From positions 373,256 to 437,255 of the forward strand of contig NZ_LMMR01000001.1 of the NCBI RefSeq assembly GCF_001422325.1: a DNA stretch of 64,000 nucleotides, read 5' to 3'. A program made the position numbers and the translations under genes. The stretch comes from Leifsonia sp. Leaf264. Lineage in GTDB: Bacteria; Actinomycetota; Actinomycetes; Actinomycetales; Microbacteriaceae. Under the pieces are notes generated by a model, which searched no databases, was not told the origin of the DNA, and was given only the letters and a program-made list of their open reading frames with translations. How positions within the stretch are numbered: position 1 is the first letter of the stretch; each line of letters opens with the position of its first letter. Positions 15,812 to 25,539 of this stretch are shown here, in pieces.

Positions 15812-16114
15812 GCCCGGTACGTGTGCGGCTGCGCCGATCGAGCGCGTCGCTCGCACTTCGTGCTCGCCGTGACCTGTGACGCCTCCCCTGGTCGCGACCC
15901 GTGCCGACGCTGAGCCGTGCACAGCTTGGCGGGGGCGAACGCGTTTTGGTCGGCTGGGTAAGCGGTCGAGCCGGACTGCTGATCGGTGGACGTCGAGGAC
16001 CACTGCGCGGGAGCTCGCCGTGGTGCTCGACGCGGCGGCGGGTTGGTCAACTGCTCGGGCCCTGTCGTCTGCCGCGGCGGTGCGGCTGTCGGTGAGCGCA
16101 GCTAAGCTCCGAGC
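15812..16114. other. Divergent gap, 303 bases
   Basis: Between the small membrane protein and the glycosylase-like gene. Holds one backbone motif at its left end and GC-rich inverted repeats (for example CGAGCGCGTCGCTCG near 15839). No gene seen. Confidence 0.5.
15818..15829 (-). promoter_or_regulatory. Backbone motif, GCCGCACACGTA form
   Basis: Six bases upstream of ATG 15811. Identical over 12 bp to 45832, 47331, 48780, 50222 and 61637. Confidence 0.62.
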
Positions 16115-16858
16115 GTGGTCCTTCCTGACGTCCTGGCTCCCGGTCTTCGCGCGGTCTTCTGCGGTTCGGCGGTCGCGATGGCATCTGCAGCCGCCGGTCA
16201 CTATTACTCGCATCCCAGCAATCAGTTTTGGAAGCTGCTCGCCGCGACCCACATCACGCCACAGCAACTGAGCCCGACCGAGGACGCAACGCTGCCGGAG
16301 TTCGGCGTCGGACTGACGGACCTCGTGAAGACGCGCGCTGAGAGCGACGACCGAAATCTGCGTCCTGAGGATTTCGACGTGCAAGGGTTCATCGCGAAGA
16401 TCGAACGACACTCCCCCACCTGGCTCGCCGTCAACGGCATCGGGACGACCGGCGCAAACCTCGCCGCGGCCCTCGGGCACCGGAAGCCTGCCAAAGGCCA
16501 GCAACTGTGGACGATCGGCGCGACCCGAGTGTGGATCCTGCCCCAGTCCGGCGGACGGTCGCCCGCGCCCCGTCTCCCCGACTGGGCTGCCTTCGCTGAG
16601 CAGGCGCTCGGAATCACGCAGCACGCGACGGCCGTCCGTGCGACTGCTCAGTCAACGAAAGCAGTCGCACCCTCGGTGATGGCTGGTGCTCTCACACCGG
16701 CCGATCTCTCGACCGAACTCGGAGTGCCGGCCTCTGCTATCCGGCGTTATGCACGCGACCAAGGGTGGCGGGACGACGAGACGAAAGGCAGTTCCTGGGA
16801 TTTCACCGCCGAGCAGGCATCCGCCATCCGAGCGAATCTCGCAGGCTCGCACGACTAA
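16115..16858 (+). CDS. G:T/U mismatch-type uracil-DNA glycosylase-like protein with C-terminal HTH
   Basis: 247 residues from GTG 16115. The first 165 residues resemble Mug/thymine-DNA glycosylases: the segment AVFCGSAVAMASAAAGHYYS followed by HPSNQFWKLL corresponds to the glycine-rich motif and the GHHFxxPxNxFW block, and FGVGLTDLVKTRA to the GxTNLV motif. The canonical GINPG is replaced by GSAVA, so activity is uncertain. The last 60 residues form a separate helix-turn-helix-like unit (LTPADLSTELGVPASAIRRYARDQGW). The gene converges with the recombinase and their stops overlap by four bases. It could edit deaminated DNA during element transfer. Confidence 0.68.
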   Translation: MVLPDVLAPGLRAVFCGSAVAMASAAAGHYYSHPSNQFWKLLAATHITPQQLSPTEDATLPEFGVGLTDLVKTRAESDDRNLRPEDFDVQGFIAKIERHSPTWLAVNGIGTTGANLAAALGHRKPAKGQQLWTIGATRVWILPQSGGRSPAPRLPDWAAFAEQALGITQHATAVRATAQSTKAVAPSVMAGALTPADLSTELGVPASAIRRYARDQGWRDDETKGSSWDFTAEQASAIRANLAGSHD

Positions 16859-17901
16859 AGCCCAATCTGCGTGACCGCATTCCCCTCCAACGGCGTCTCG
16901 AACCTGGCGTAAACCGCGACCGTCGCCTCACTCCTATGGCCGGTCTGCCTCATCACCTGGGCGGCGGTCGAACCGGAGCGCAGGGCGGTGGTCACGAATC
17001 CAGCACGGAGTCCGTGCGCGGATACGCGGTCGAGTGGGAGTCCGGCGCGTTCCCAGCAGGTGCGGACCCGACCGTTGATCGCGGCGCCACTCATCCGGCC
17101 GCCGATCGCACCGCCGCGGTGGACAGTGCGCAATAGCGGTCCGTCGGTGATGGGCGCGGGTTGACGGCAGATATGTCCGATGGACAGTGTTGCGAGCATC
17201 TCGGCGCGCTGTACAGGGTCGGCCGCCACGATCTGACGCCAGCGGACGACGGCGCATGCCGCGCACGTGAGCGGATTCGCTCCACGTGGGACTGCCTTCA
17301 CGAGACCAATGCCTCCCTGGTCCGTTTTGCTGCGCCGGATCAGGACGTGGAGGCCGTCCTCCGGGTGCAGAGTGACATCGGTGTCGTCGAGTGCAGCGAG
17401 CTCGGAGCGTCGGGAGGCGAGGGCGAACCCGAGCAGGAGCAACAGCCGGTCGCGGTTGCCTGCGACGGTCGCCAAGTCGAGGTGTGCAAGCACCTCGCGG
17501 AGAGGACCGAGGGTCAGGGCCCGCGCGCGTTTCTGCGGTCGGCCGATCGTCCGCCGGATCCCGCCGAGCGTGCGACGGATCAACGGATCGGCGGACGGTT
17601 TCGGGTGGCCGGCGGCTTCATGGATCGCGGAGATGCCGGCGAGGCGGCGGGTGATGGTGGACGGGGCTCGGCCGGCGTCCGCCTCAGCTGAGAGGAAGGT
17701 GGCGACCGTGCGCGGTTCAGCGGGCAGCGACATGAGGTTGTGCGCCGCACACCAGCTGTCGAAGGCCGCCCAGTCGACGGCATAAGCGGCGCGCGTCGCT
17801 GGGGCGATCGCCGCGTCCAAGTAGCGGAGGGCGCTCCCGGTTGCGGCTTCGAGTTCGCGGGCCGGTTCAGAGCGCGTGAGGTCCGTCGTCATCGTCACCA
17901 C
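16855..17901 (-). CDS. Tyrosine recombinase/integrase
   Basis: 348 residues. An N-terminal SAM-like core-binding domain (ATRAAYAVDWAAFDSWCAAHNL) precedes the catalytic domain, with the first Arg in LASRRSELAALD, the HxxR box SAHGLRAGFVTTAL, the GH of MRQTGHRSEATVAVYARFE and the nucleophile Tyr in that last stretch, so the R-H-R-H-Y set is complete. The start is GTG 17901 or 17898 (GTGA overlap with the small upstream gene) or ATG 17892. It is the only integrase in the window and lies 3.6 kb from the tRNA-Gln scar, as expected for an integrase near the end of its element. Confidence 0.88.
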   Translation of the reverse strand: MVTMTTDLTRSEPARELEAATGSALRYLDAAIAPATRAAYAVDWAAFDSWCAAHNLMSLPAEPRTVATFLSAEADAGRAPSTITRRLAGISAIHEAAGHPKPSADPLIRRTLGGIRRTIGRPQKRARALTLGPLREVLAHLDLATVAGNRDRLLLLLGFALASRRSELAALDDTDVTLHPEDGLHVLIRRSKTDQGGIGLVKAVPRGANPLTCAACAVVRWRQIVAADPVQRAEMLATLSIGHICRQPAPITDGPLLRTVHRGGAIGGRMSGAAINGRVRTCWERAGLPLDRVSAHGLRAGFVTTALRSGSTAAQVMRQTGHRSEATVAVYARFETPLEGNAVTQIGL

Positions 17902-18137
17902 GCCCTCAGGATTTCGACCGGAGTGAGCCGACCATCGAGAGAGCGGAACCCGTGGCCGTCCCCGCGGTCTGAGACGATCGCCCAGCCGATGCCTGGTGAC
18001 AGACCGATGCCCGCCGCGTATGTGTTGGCGGCGTCGGCCGATTCGAACCGCGACCGCAGCAGAAGTTCGTCGCCGACGACAGTCGACGCGTTGGAGACGA
18101 GGATGGCGTAGATCGGTGAGCAGTGTTCAGCTGGCAT
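17895..18137 (-). CDS. Small hypothetical protein upstream of the integrase
   Basis: 80 residues from ATG 18137, with GAGGAG upstream. The pattern IYAILVSNASTVVGDELLLRSRFESADAA (shortened here) and GWAIVSDRGDGHGFRSLDG suggests a small alpha/beta fold. Not recognised. It overlaps the integrase by 7 bases, so both share a message, and a backbone motif lies 30 nt upstream. It could be a recombination directionality factor by position, but it lacks an obvious winged helix. Confidence 0.58.
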   Translation of the reverse strand: MPAEHCSPIYAILVSNASTVVGDELLLRSRFESADAANTYAAGIGLSPGIGWAIVSDRGDGHGFRSLDGRLTPVEILRAW

Positions 18138-18167
18138 GGTGGGGGCTCCTCAGGGGTTCGCCCACTT

Positions 18168-18176
18168 CATGCGCGG
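18168..18176 (-). promoter_or_regulatory. Backbone motif, CCGCGCATGA form, before the integrase operon
   Basis: 30 nt upstream of ATG 18137. Followed by AGTGGGCG as at 15541. It places the integrase under the same control as the other backbone genes. Confidence 0.57.
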
Positions 18177-18316
18177 ACAACTCCCTAAGTGCGATAACGG
18201 TTGTTCTCGTCTGTTGAGAATCGGGTGTCCTTGGCTATGAGAATTGCCCGATTCCGGCCCGGCCGTCGAGTGGCACGTCCAACGAAAGCCCGCAAGAGGA
18301 TCCCTCAACGCGAATC

Positions 18317-21300
18317 TCAGCTTCGCGTATATGGGGCACGCCGTCGTGGAGGCGCCAGCAGGAACATGGCCGTCCCCAGGAGCAGTGTCGTCAGGGCGAA
18401 CGCAAGGTATGCCGCTCCCGCCCAACCCGTCGAGGCGAGCGATGCCGTCGGCGGTCTCGGGTCGCACACGGGGGTTGTCGGCGGATATGCCTCGTCAGCG
18501 GCGACGGTGGGATTCACCCGGAACTCGACCGTTGCCCGTGTGGCGATGGCCGCGAACGGCGAGTCCGCGTCTTCAGTCCAACTCCCGTCGGGGAGTTGCC
18601 GCCACCCCGGCCAGCCGACTGTGGCGTGGTCCGCATTGAACACGATGCCGGGCCAGGCCTGGCTGCCCTCTATCAGATCGCCGTCGACGTATCCCGACGG
18701 TATGGCGATGTAGTCGACCTGCTCGGCTCCGTCGGCGATGATCGCGGTCGCGTCGTCGGCGGGGATGTGGGGGTCGCGGGCTGCGAAGGCGTCGGGGGTC
18801 CACCAGATCAACGCAATGCGCTCACCCGGTTGCGTGTCCACGTTGTACAGGCTGAGCGAATAGTCGAGCCACGCCGCGCTCGCTCGACAAGCGGGCGAAA
18901 CGGAGGACGTGATGGCCTTGACGGGGATGTCGTCGGTTCCGCAGTCTTCGGTCCCTAGCGCTTCGAGGCAGGCCGTGTTCGATAGAGGGGCGGGGCTTTG
19001 CCCGTATGTGGTGGCGGGCAGGTCGCCGACGATGGCTTCATAGGTGATCGTGGCGGCGCCGGGCGACCAGGAGGGGGACCGCGCGACGAGTCGCTGCGGG
19101 GTCGATTCCGAGACGTCCCAGCCCGGTGGGGCGACGATACTCGCGACGTCGAGCGTGAGCCCGTCGGGCATGTCGTCTGTCAGGAGTGCGTCGGGAACCA
19201 GAACGGTGGAGCCGTTCGCGAACTCGAGCGTGTAGAGGATCCGTGTGCCCGAGCCGGATTCGACGCCGTCGTCGACAGCCGGGTCGTGGAGCTTCCGCTG
19301 AAACCCGATGATCTCGATGTCGGCGCAGGCTTCGGCGGGGCGCGCGATGGTGCCGCTTGTCATGGTGGCGGTGTTGAGGTAGCCACCCGCCGCACCTTCG
19401 ACGCAGCGGGCACTGTCGGTGTTGAAATCGGCCGCGATCGACGTTCGTACGACGACTGTGTAGGTGTGGACGACCGGTCCGGCGATCGCGGACGGGAGCT
19501 GGACTTCAGTAGCGAGGTTGGTGGCGGAGCCGCCGTTCCATGTCGACGTGTCGACTCCGGCATCGTTCGTGGCCGTGGCCGACTCGATCGCGATGCCTGC
19601 CGGGTAGGCGAGCGCATCGTCGAGGTCGTAGTAGAGCGGAGCCTCGCTCTCGTTCGTCACGGTGAGTGCGTAGGTGACGACGAAGACCGGGCCTGGTTCG
19701 ACGTCGACAGATGCGACCGACTTGGCGACCTGGGGTTCCGCCGGTTCATTGCAGGCGGTGTCGGTGCTGGTGGTGGTGCCGTCGGTGACGACCGCGGTGT
19801 TTCGGAAGCCTCCCCGCTCGGGGTCGCTGTCGGTGCCTGCGCAGGTTGTGTCGGCGGGATCCGTCGGCGTGCTGATGATCGTCGCGGTGGCCGTGACGGT
19901 GTAGACGTCGATGGCTCCACCGGCCAGCTCGACTCCGGCTCCGAGGGTGATCGGGCCGGAGGGATCGGGCTGGCTCACCGGGGTACCGCCCGGAGGGGTG
20001 AAGGTGAGGTTCGTGACCGTGATCCCGTCTCCGAACCGGGCCACGTCATCGGTCAGGTCGTACACGACACCGATCACCGGGGATGTGTTGGACACCGTGA
20101 CCGTGTAGTGGACCAGCCACGACCCGTCCGGCTGCTGCGCCGACGACACCCACGTCTTGTCCACCAGCGGCCTGGCCGCGCACTCGACCGTGTTCACGAC
20201 CTCGAGCGCTGTGTGCGCCGACAGCAGAGTCTGCTCCCCCAGATCCCCCGACCCGTCCCCGAGCACACACCCGACCGGCAGGGTGGAATCGTCCACGGTC
20301 TCAGCGATCACGACCGTCGAGCCCGCTGCGAATGGTTCGTATCGAGCTCCCCACTCCGCGGCGACACCGTTCACCGTCAAAGACGCGACCGACGCCAACC
20401 AATCCGGCGCGTCCGCCAACGTCATGTCCACGCCGTTGACCACCCAGGTCTTGTCGACCTGCAACGACACGGGAACATCCGCACAGGCATCCGCGACGAT
20501 GACCTGTCCGGCCGACGTGAGTGTCGCCGTGTTCAGCACTCCGGCCCCATCCTCGCCGTCCTCACACGTCAGCAGGGCCGCCGGCGTATCAGCCCCGACC
20601 GCGACCCGCAGGGTCGCCGTGTACGACAGCGTCGTCGATCCGCCACCTCCAGCCGCCGGGATCATCCTGGCCGTGGACGGTAGAGCCGGAGTGAAGCTCG
20701 GCCCGGTGATGAGGGTCGCCCCGGCGGGGAGTGGCGGGACCGGGTCGGTGACTGTGTAGAAGAGGTCCTGCAAGGATCCGTTGGTCACTGTGATCGTGTA
20801 CGACACGTCCCACTGTCCCGGTGCACCGTCGACGGCCGATACCGAGCCGGTGGTCTTGCTGATGGTCGGCAGCGCTGGTTGCGCACAGGCGTCCACCTCG
20901 GTTGCGCCGTTCAGGGTCGCCGTGTTGCGGAACGCCCGACTCGTACTCGTGTTCGCGCAATCGAGGGCACCACCCGGTTCGAAGTCCGTCCCCGCAGCCA
21001 CCGTGTACGACACCGTCAGCTCGTAGGTGTGTGTGGTCGCCGGCCCGATCGATACGCCGTCAGCCAACACCGCACCCGCCCCGGCACCCGTCCACCCCGG
21101 CACCGGCACCGGACCGCCACCCAACCCGTCATCCACCGTCGCCGACGTCGCGATTGCGGTCACCCCTGCTCCAGGACGCAGCTGATCATCGAGATCGTAG
21201 GTGCCGTCCACGAGCGTGGATGCGTTCGACACCGTCACCTCGTAGCGCACCAGCCACGACCCGTCCGGCTGCGCCACCGAGGACACTACGGACTTGGCCA

Positions 21301-24300
21301 CAGTCACGTCCGGGGCCGCCGTGTTCTGGATTGTGCACGTCACGACCTGATCAGCACTCAGCCCCGACAGCGTGGCCTCCCCGCCGATCGTCTCCGACAC
21401 CGTCACGTCCCCGCCACCGGCATCCACGCACCCCCATGAACCTGCCGTGAACTCGGCCGGGAACGGATCAGCCGCCGACTCCGACAGGAGGTAATCCACT
21501 CCTGCCGTGACCTCCACCAGCCCGGTGTCGCCCTGACCGGACACCGTCGCACCGGCACCATCCGGGGTGGCTGTCACCCTCCACACGGCCGGGTCGAAGG
21601 AGGCCGGCACAACCGTCTTCAGCAGCCGCAGGCGCGGCAGCGACTGGTTCGATACCGAGCAATCCACCACTCCACCCGGGCCGACCACGAAATCCGTCGG
21701 ATCCACCGTTGACGTTGATCCATCGGCAGCAGTCAAGACACAGGTCAGAGAGCCCTCGGCCCAGCCCGGCAGATCCTGCTCCACCAGTGAATACCGCTGA
21801 CCCACAATCAAGTCCGGCAATGCCGTCGATCCCGACCCGCCGGCTGTCACCACCGGCACTTCCACGGGCGCGCCAGCCGTCGGAACCGTGTCCAGCACGA
21901 ACACGAATGACCCGTCCGCCCCCACGGACGACTTCGTGATCGTTCCCGCGCCGGGGACTGCTGTGTTAGACACCGCACACGCCACCACCCCGCCAGGCCC
22001 CACCACGAAATCATCCGACCCCACAGCCGAGACCGACTTGTCAGCAGCCGTCAGAACACAATCGAGTGACCCGTTCACCCAGCCGGGCGTCGACGTCTCC
22101 GAGATGCGGTAGTGCGCCCCGCGGACGAGTGGGGGGAAGTCGACGGTCGCCGTGCCGCCGACCGTTGTGACCTCGAGCTCAACGGGGTCGCCATCCGGCA
22201 GTTCCTGCAGTTCGAATTGGAATGTGCCGTCGGGTCCGTCCACATTCTTGGTGATCGAGCCCCTGGCCACGCAGTATTCGGGGTAGAGCACTTGTGTTGT
22301 AAGGCCCTCGTGGATGTACGCGCCGCCGCCGTCGTAGTCCGTCGCGAAGACGCGGGGGCCGCACGGAGACCCCCAGTCGTTCTGGCGTGGCTCGGTCTCC
22401 TCACGTGCGTCGACGGCGACATTGCCGTTGATCATGTCGTTGCTGGGATTCGAGTCCTCTCCGACTTCCGCAGACGGGAACGTCACGATCGCGGTCGAAT
22501 CCTTGGGGAAGACATTCTCCGACACTTCGATGGTGTCGCGCAGGGTGCGCATGACGCTCGGGTTGGGCGGCGCATCCGAGGTTCCCTTGTTGATCATGCT
22601 CGCGGTTCCGACGCCGACGAAGGGTCCGTCGCCCGTGAAGGTGTTGCGGAACACGTCGACGCCGCTGCTGGACGCGCTCGCGGTGTCGAGGTTGTACCAG
22701 TCGGGTGCGATCCAGATCGCCGCAGCGGGGGTGTCCGGCGGGATGGGCGACGCCCTGACGATAGATGGGGCTAGCGGGGCAGTGGCACCTGAGGCTGCGA
22801 CTGCTGCGATCGGCTCCTCGGGTACGTCACTCAGCGGAGGCTCGACGGGTGGATCGCCGAGCGATGGCGCCTCGGCGCGGGCGTCGGCTGCGGCGAGGAG
22901 CAACGGATCGCGCGTGAAATCGATCGTGTTGTCCTGGGCGACGAGGTCATGGACGGGGTTGCCTCGGAGGACGTAGGTGCTCGTTCCCGAGACGACGTTC
23001 CGTTGGAACGTGATGTCGAACGCGCCGAGAGGAAGATACAGACCTGCGACGTTGTCAGTGAAGGTGTTGTCTTCGAAGACGATGTCGCTCGACACCTGTC
23101 GCTTGTCGATGGCGTCTAGGGATGACGGATTGATCGTGAGGTTGCCGATGCCCGCGTTGTCGTGGAACGTGCTGTTGCGCAGCTCGTAGCCGGTGATGGA
23201 CTCGGCGTACGTGCCGTACCAGGTGGCCCCGGAGACGTCGAGGTCCTCCGCAACCGCGTTGTAGCTCATGTCCAGGTACAGGCCGGTCGTTCCCCCTTTG
23301 GTCGTGAGCCCCGTGATCGTCATGCCGTCGGTGTAGTAGAAGCGGACGCAGTTCGTGCCGTTCTGGAAGGTCGTCCCAGCATGGCCCGTCACGGTGGTGT
23401 ACGTGAGCGTGAAGTCCGCGTCCTCATGGCCGGCGACCCCCTCGCCCCACGCATCGACGGTGGAGTCGGTCACCGTCGTTCCCGTCGTGTTAGCCGTGTA
23501 GATACCGATGCCTGCGTCGGTGACGGTCGTGTTGGAGATCTGCGGTCCGGGGATCGTCGTTCCCGACAGGCGGACCCAGGTGGCTCCGATGCCTGTCGCA
23601 ACCTGACTGACCTGTACATCGTCGATGATGGTGTTGCTCGCTCGATTGGTTGTCACGCCCGTGGTTCGGCTGATCGTCCGATCGACGCCCGTGACCGTGA
23701 CGCCCGTGACGCGTGCACCATCCGTTCCTCCGAGGTTGACGCCGGTGGCGGATGCGGCGCCCGTGAGACCGATCGCGCTGTCGCTGACCACGAGTCCCGT
23801 GGACGTGTTGGTCAGAGGCACGTTGATGCCGCGCGCGACGTCGGTCGCGGTCAGTCCGCTGACGATGGTGCCGGTGGCTGCCGCTATCTCGACCCCGACG
23901 GTGGAGATCACGGTGGCACCCGTGCGCAGCATGCCGGCGACGGTCACGCCCGTGATCTCGGCGTCGACACTCCCGCCGAGCTGCACGCAGTTCACGACGG
24001 ACGTGATGACGCCTCCGGTGATGGTCGGGCTCGCGCTCGTGTTACCGGCTGCGAAGGAGATGCCGTCGCGGAACCCAGAGATCGTGGCGTCAGTGATCGA
24101 GACATCTGCTGCATTGAGCACGTTGATTCCGATGAAGCCGGCGTTGTTTGTCGGATCGCCGAGGTGGGTGACTGACACATCGGAGATCGTCACGCCCGTC
24201 GTGGCGCCCAGGGATATGCCCGCCGTCGCCGCCGCGATCGACACATCGGTGATATCGGCGCCGGCTGCTGTGCTCGTCGCCGTCGTGACGAGGCCATTCG

Positions 24301-25258
24301 TCGCGTCCGCGATGGTGGTCGCGGTCACGGTCGCATCCGCCGCTGTGGCGAGATTCACCCCGATGATCGGCCCGGTGATCGTCGAGTCGGTGACCGTGCT
24401 GCCGGTCGACGTGGCCAGGTTGACCCCGGTCGCCACGTTGAGAGAGTCGAGCCCGCTCACCGTCGACCCCGTCGTGGCATTGAGAGATGTTGCGGTGCCG
24501 CCCGATCGCCGTGTGACTGGATCGTTCGCCACCTGGAGGTTCGCGATGTCCGCAGTGGTCGTGACGTTGAGGGCGATCTGGTTGTTCGCCGTCGGAGAGA
24601 GGACGACGTTCTCAAAGGTGATCGCTGCGCCTGTGAAGTTGAGCCTGGCGAAATAGAGCTGCACTTGCGGCGTCGCTGTGATTGTCACCGACGTCGCCCG
24701 CGTGAATTGCGGTGTCGTGAAGCGGAATGCCGTCCCCAGCGAAGTGTCGATATGGATGACTGCGTCCGCGGGCGCCTGCGCGAGCGCGGCCGCGAAGGTG
24801 ACGCGCGTCCCGGGGTCGGTCGCACCCCACCATGCGATGCCGAGGGCATCGGCGAGCGTCGCTGAAGTCAGCCCGACCAGGGTGCCCGGATCGATAGCCG
24901 CGGCAACCGCTGCTCTTGATGCTGCGCCGCGCTCCGGCCGGATGACGGTCGGGAGGGTGGGCGGATCCTCGAGCGGCGAGGCAGACTCTGGTGGATTCGA
25001 CGGCGCCGTCTCGTCGGCGGCGGGAGCCTCCCCAGCGTCGTCGGGTTCCTCTTCGGATTGTGTCGCGTCCGGCGGCTCGGTTGGCGATGCGGGCGGAGCT
25101 GAGGACGTAGCTGTTGGTTCGTGTCCGCCAGCGTCGCCTCCGGCGATCGTGAACGTGGGAAAGAGCAGCGCCGAGATCAGCGCCGAGACGGTGAGCGTTG
25201 CCGCTGAGGGCCTGAGGAGCGTCGCCGCATGTGCGCGCATCGCCGACCACTTGGCCAT
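18317..25258 (-). CDS. Giant LAXTG-anchored surface adhesin with beta-helix and SpaA/DUF11-type repeats
   Basis: 2313 residues from ATG 25258, which has GGGAGGTGA upstream; the frame opens 12 codons earlier. A signal peptide (about residues 1-50) is followed by a Thr/Pro/Glu-rich linker, then a right-handed beta-helix to about residue 990, built of short Val/Ile/Thr/Gly rungs such as TGVTISDVSV and VSITDATISGF. From about 1000 come SpaA/prealbumin-like repeats (GTITKSSVGADGSFVFVLD) and then many DUF11-type Ig-like repeats. The C-terminus has LASTG at about 2274, a hydrophobic helix and RRR, a sorting signal of the LAXTG type used by class E sortases. No sortase lies in the window. It should be a long cell-wall stalk that binds a polysaccharide or surface. 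It is divergent from the arylsulfatase. Confidence 0.85.
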   Translation of the reverse strand: MAKWSAMRAHAATLLRPSAATLTVSALISALLFPTFTIAGGDAGGHEPTATSSAPPASPTEPPDATQSEEEPDDAGEAPAADETAPSNPPESASPLEDPPTLPTVIRPERGAASRAAVAAAIDPGTLVGLTSATLADALGIAWWGATDPGTRVTFAAALAQAPADAVIHIDTSLGTAFRFTTPQFTRATSVTITATPQVQLYFARLNFTGAAITFENVVLSPTANNQIALNVTTTADIANLQVANDPVTRRSGGTATSLNATTGSTVSGLDSLNVATGVNLATSTGSTVTDSTITGPIIGVNLATAADATVTATTIADATNGLVTTATSTAAGADITDVSIAAATAGISLGATTGVTISDVSVTHLGDPTNNAGFIGINVLNAADVSITDATISGFRDGISFAAGNTSASPTITGGVITSVVNCVQLGGSVDAEITGVTVAGMLRTGATVISTVGVEIAAATGTIVSGLTATDVARGINVPLTNTSTGLVVSDSAIGLTGAASATGVNLGGTDGARVTGVTVTGVDRTISRTTGVTTNRASNTIIDDVQVSQVATGIGATWVRLSGTTIPGPQISNTTVTDAGIGIYTANTTGTTVTDSTVDAWGEGVAGHEDADFTLTYTTVTGHAGTTFQNGTNCVRFYYTDGMTITGLTTKGGTTGLYLDMSYNAVAEDLDVSGATWYGTYAESITGYELRNSTFHDNAGIGNLTINPSSLDAIDKRQVSSDIVFEDNTFTDNVAGLYLPLGAFDITFQRNVVSGTSTYVLRGNPVHDLVAQDNTIDFTRDPLLLAAADARAEAPSLGDPPVEPPLSDVPEEPIAAVAASGATAPLAPSIVRASPIPPDTPAAAIWIAPDWYNLDTASASSSGVDVFRNTFTGDGPFVGVGTASMINKGTSDAPPNPSVMRTLRDTIEVSENVFPKDSTAIVTFPSAEVGEDSNPSNDMINGNVAVDAREETEPRQNDWGSPCGPRVFATDYDGGGAYIHEGLTTQVLYPEYCVARGSITKNVDGPDGTFQFELQELPDGDPVELEVTTVGGTATVDFPPLVRGAHYRISETSTPGWVNGSLDCVLTAADKSVSAVGSDDFVVGPGGVVACAVSNTAVPGAGTITKSSVGADGSFVFVLDTVPTAGAPVEVPVVTAGGSGSTALPDLIVGQRYSLVEQDLPGWAEGSLTCVLTAADGSTSTVDPTDFVVGPGGVVDCSVSNQSLPRLRLLKTVVPASFDPAVWRVTATPDGAGATVSGQGDTGLVEVTAGVDYLLSESAADPFPAEFTAGSWGCVDAGGGDVTVSETIGGEATLSGLSADQVVTCTIQNTAAPDVTVAKSVVSSVAQPDGSWLVRYEVTVSNASTLVDGTYDLDDQLRPGAGVTAIATSATVDDGLGGGPVPVPGWTGAGAGAVLADGVSIGPATTHTYELTVSYTVAAGTDFEPGGALDCANTSTSRAFRNTATLNGATEVDACAQPALPTISKTTGSVSAVDGAPGQWDVSYTITVTNGSLQDLFYTVTDPVPPLPAGATLITGPSFTPALPSTARMIPAAGGGGSTTLSYTATLRVAVGADTPAALLTCEDGEDGAGVLNTATLTSAGQVIVADACADVPVSLQVDKTWVVNGVDMTLADAPDWLASVASLTVNGVAAEWGARYEPFAAGSTVVIAETVDDSTLPVGCVLGDGSGDLGEQTLLSAHTALEVVNTVECAARPLVDKTWVSSAQQPDGSWLVHYTVTVSNTSPVIGVVYDLTDDVARFGDGITVTNLTFTPPGGTPVSQPDPSGPITLGAGVELAGGAIDVYTVTATATIISTPTDPADTTCAGTDSDPERGGFRNTAVVTDGTTTSTDTACNEPAEPQVAKSVASVDVEPGPVFVVTYALTVTNESEAPLYYDLDDALAYPAGIAIESATATNDAGVDTSTWNGGSATNLATEVQLPSAIAGPVVHTYTVVVRTSIAADFNTDSARCVEGAAGGYLNTATMTSGTIARPAEACADIEIIGFQRKLHDPAVDDGVESGSGTRILYTLEFANGSTVLVPDALLTDDMPDGLTLDVASIVAPPGWDVSESTPQRLVARSPSWSPGAATITYEAIVGDLPATTYGQSPAPLSNTACLEALGTEDCGTDDIPVKAITSSVSPACRASAAWLDYSLSLYNVDTQPGERIALIWWTPDAFAARDPHIPADDATAIIADGAEQVDYIAIPSGYVDGDLIEGSQAWPGIVFNADHATVGWPGWRQLPDGSWTEDADSPFAAIATRATVEFRVNPTVAADEAYPPTTPVCDPRPPTASLASTGWAGAAYLAFALTTLLLGTAMFLLAPPRRRAPYTRS

Positions 25259-25539
25259 TTCAGTCACCTCCCCATCGGAGACCACTTCAGACACTAGCGA
25301 CTTTGACGAGGATCTGTCAGGTTCGGGTGAACGGGCAAGGGGTTGGGGCTATTGCGCCGGAGACGTGAACACCGCTGCTCTTCGGCCCGCTGTCTTCGGG
25401 AGCCTCGTCGCCGCCGGGCTGATGGTCCGGGCACCGAATCGGTCGCCTCGTGGAGGTCGCGGTAGTGCTTCCACGTGACATCTGCCATGGTGAGATCAGC
25501 CGGCGAACGCCGGCGGATGCGGCTTGGCTGGAGGCACAC

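Noticed and set aside
23162-24656. Two long plus-strand frames opposite the adhesin
   Set aside because: Low-complexity Val/Thr/Arg translations that mirror the beta-helix repeats; no ribosome site.
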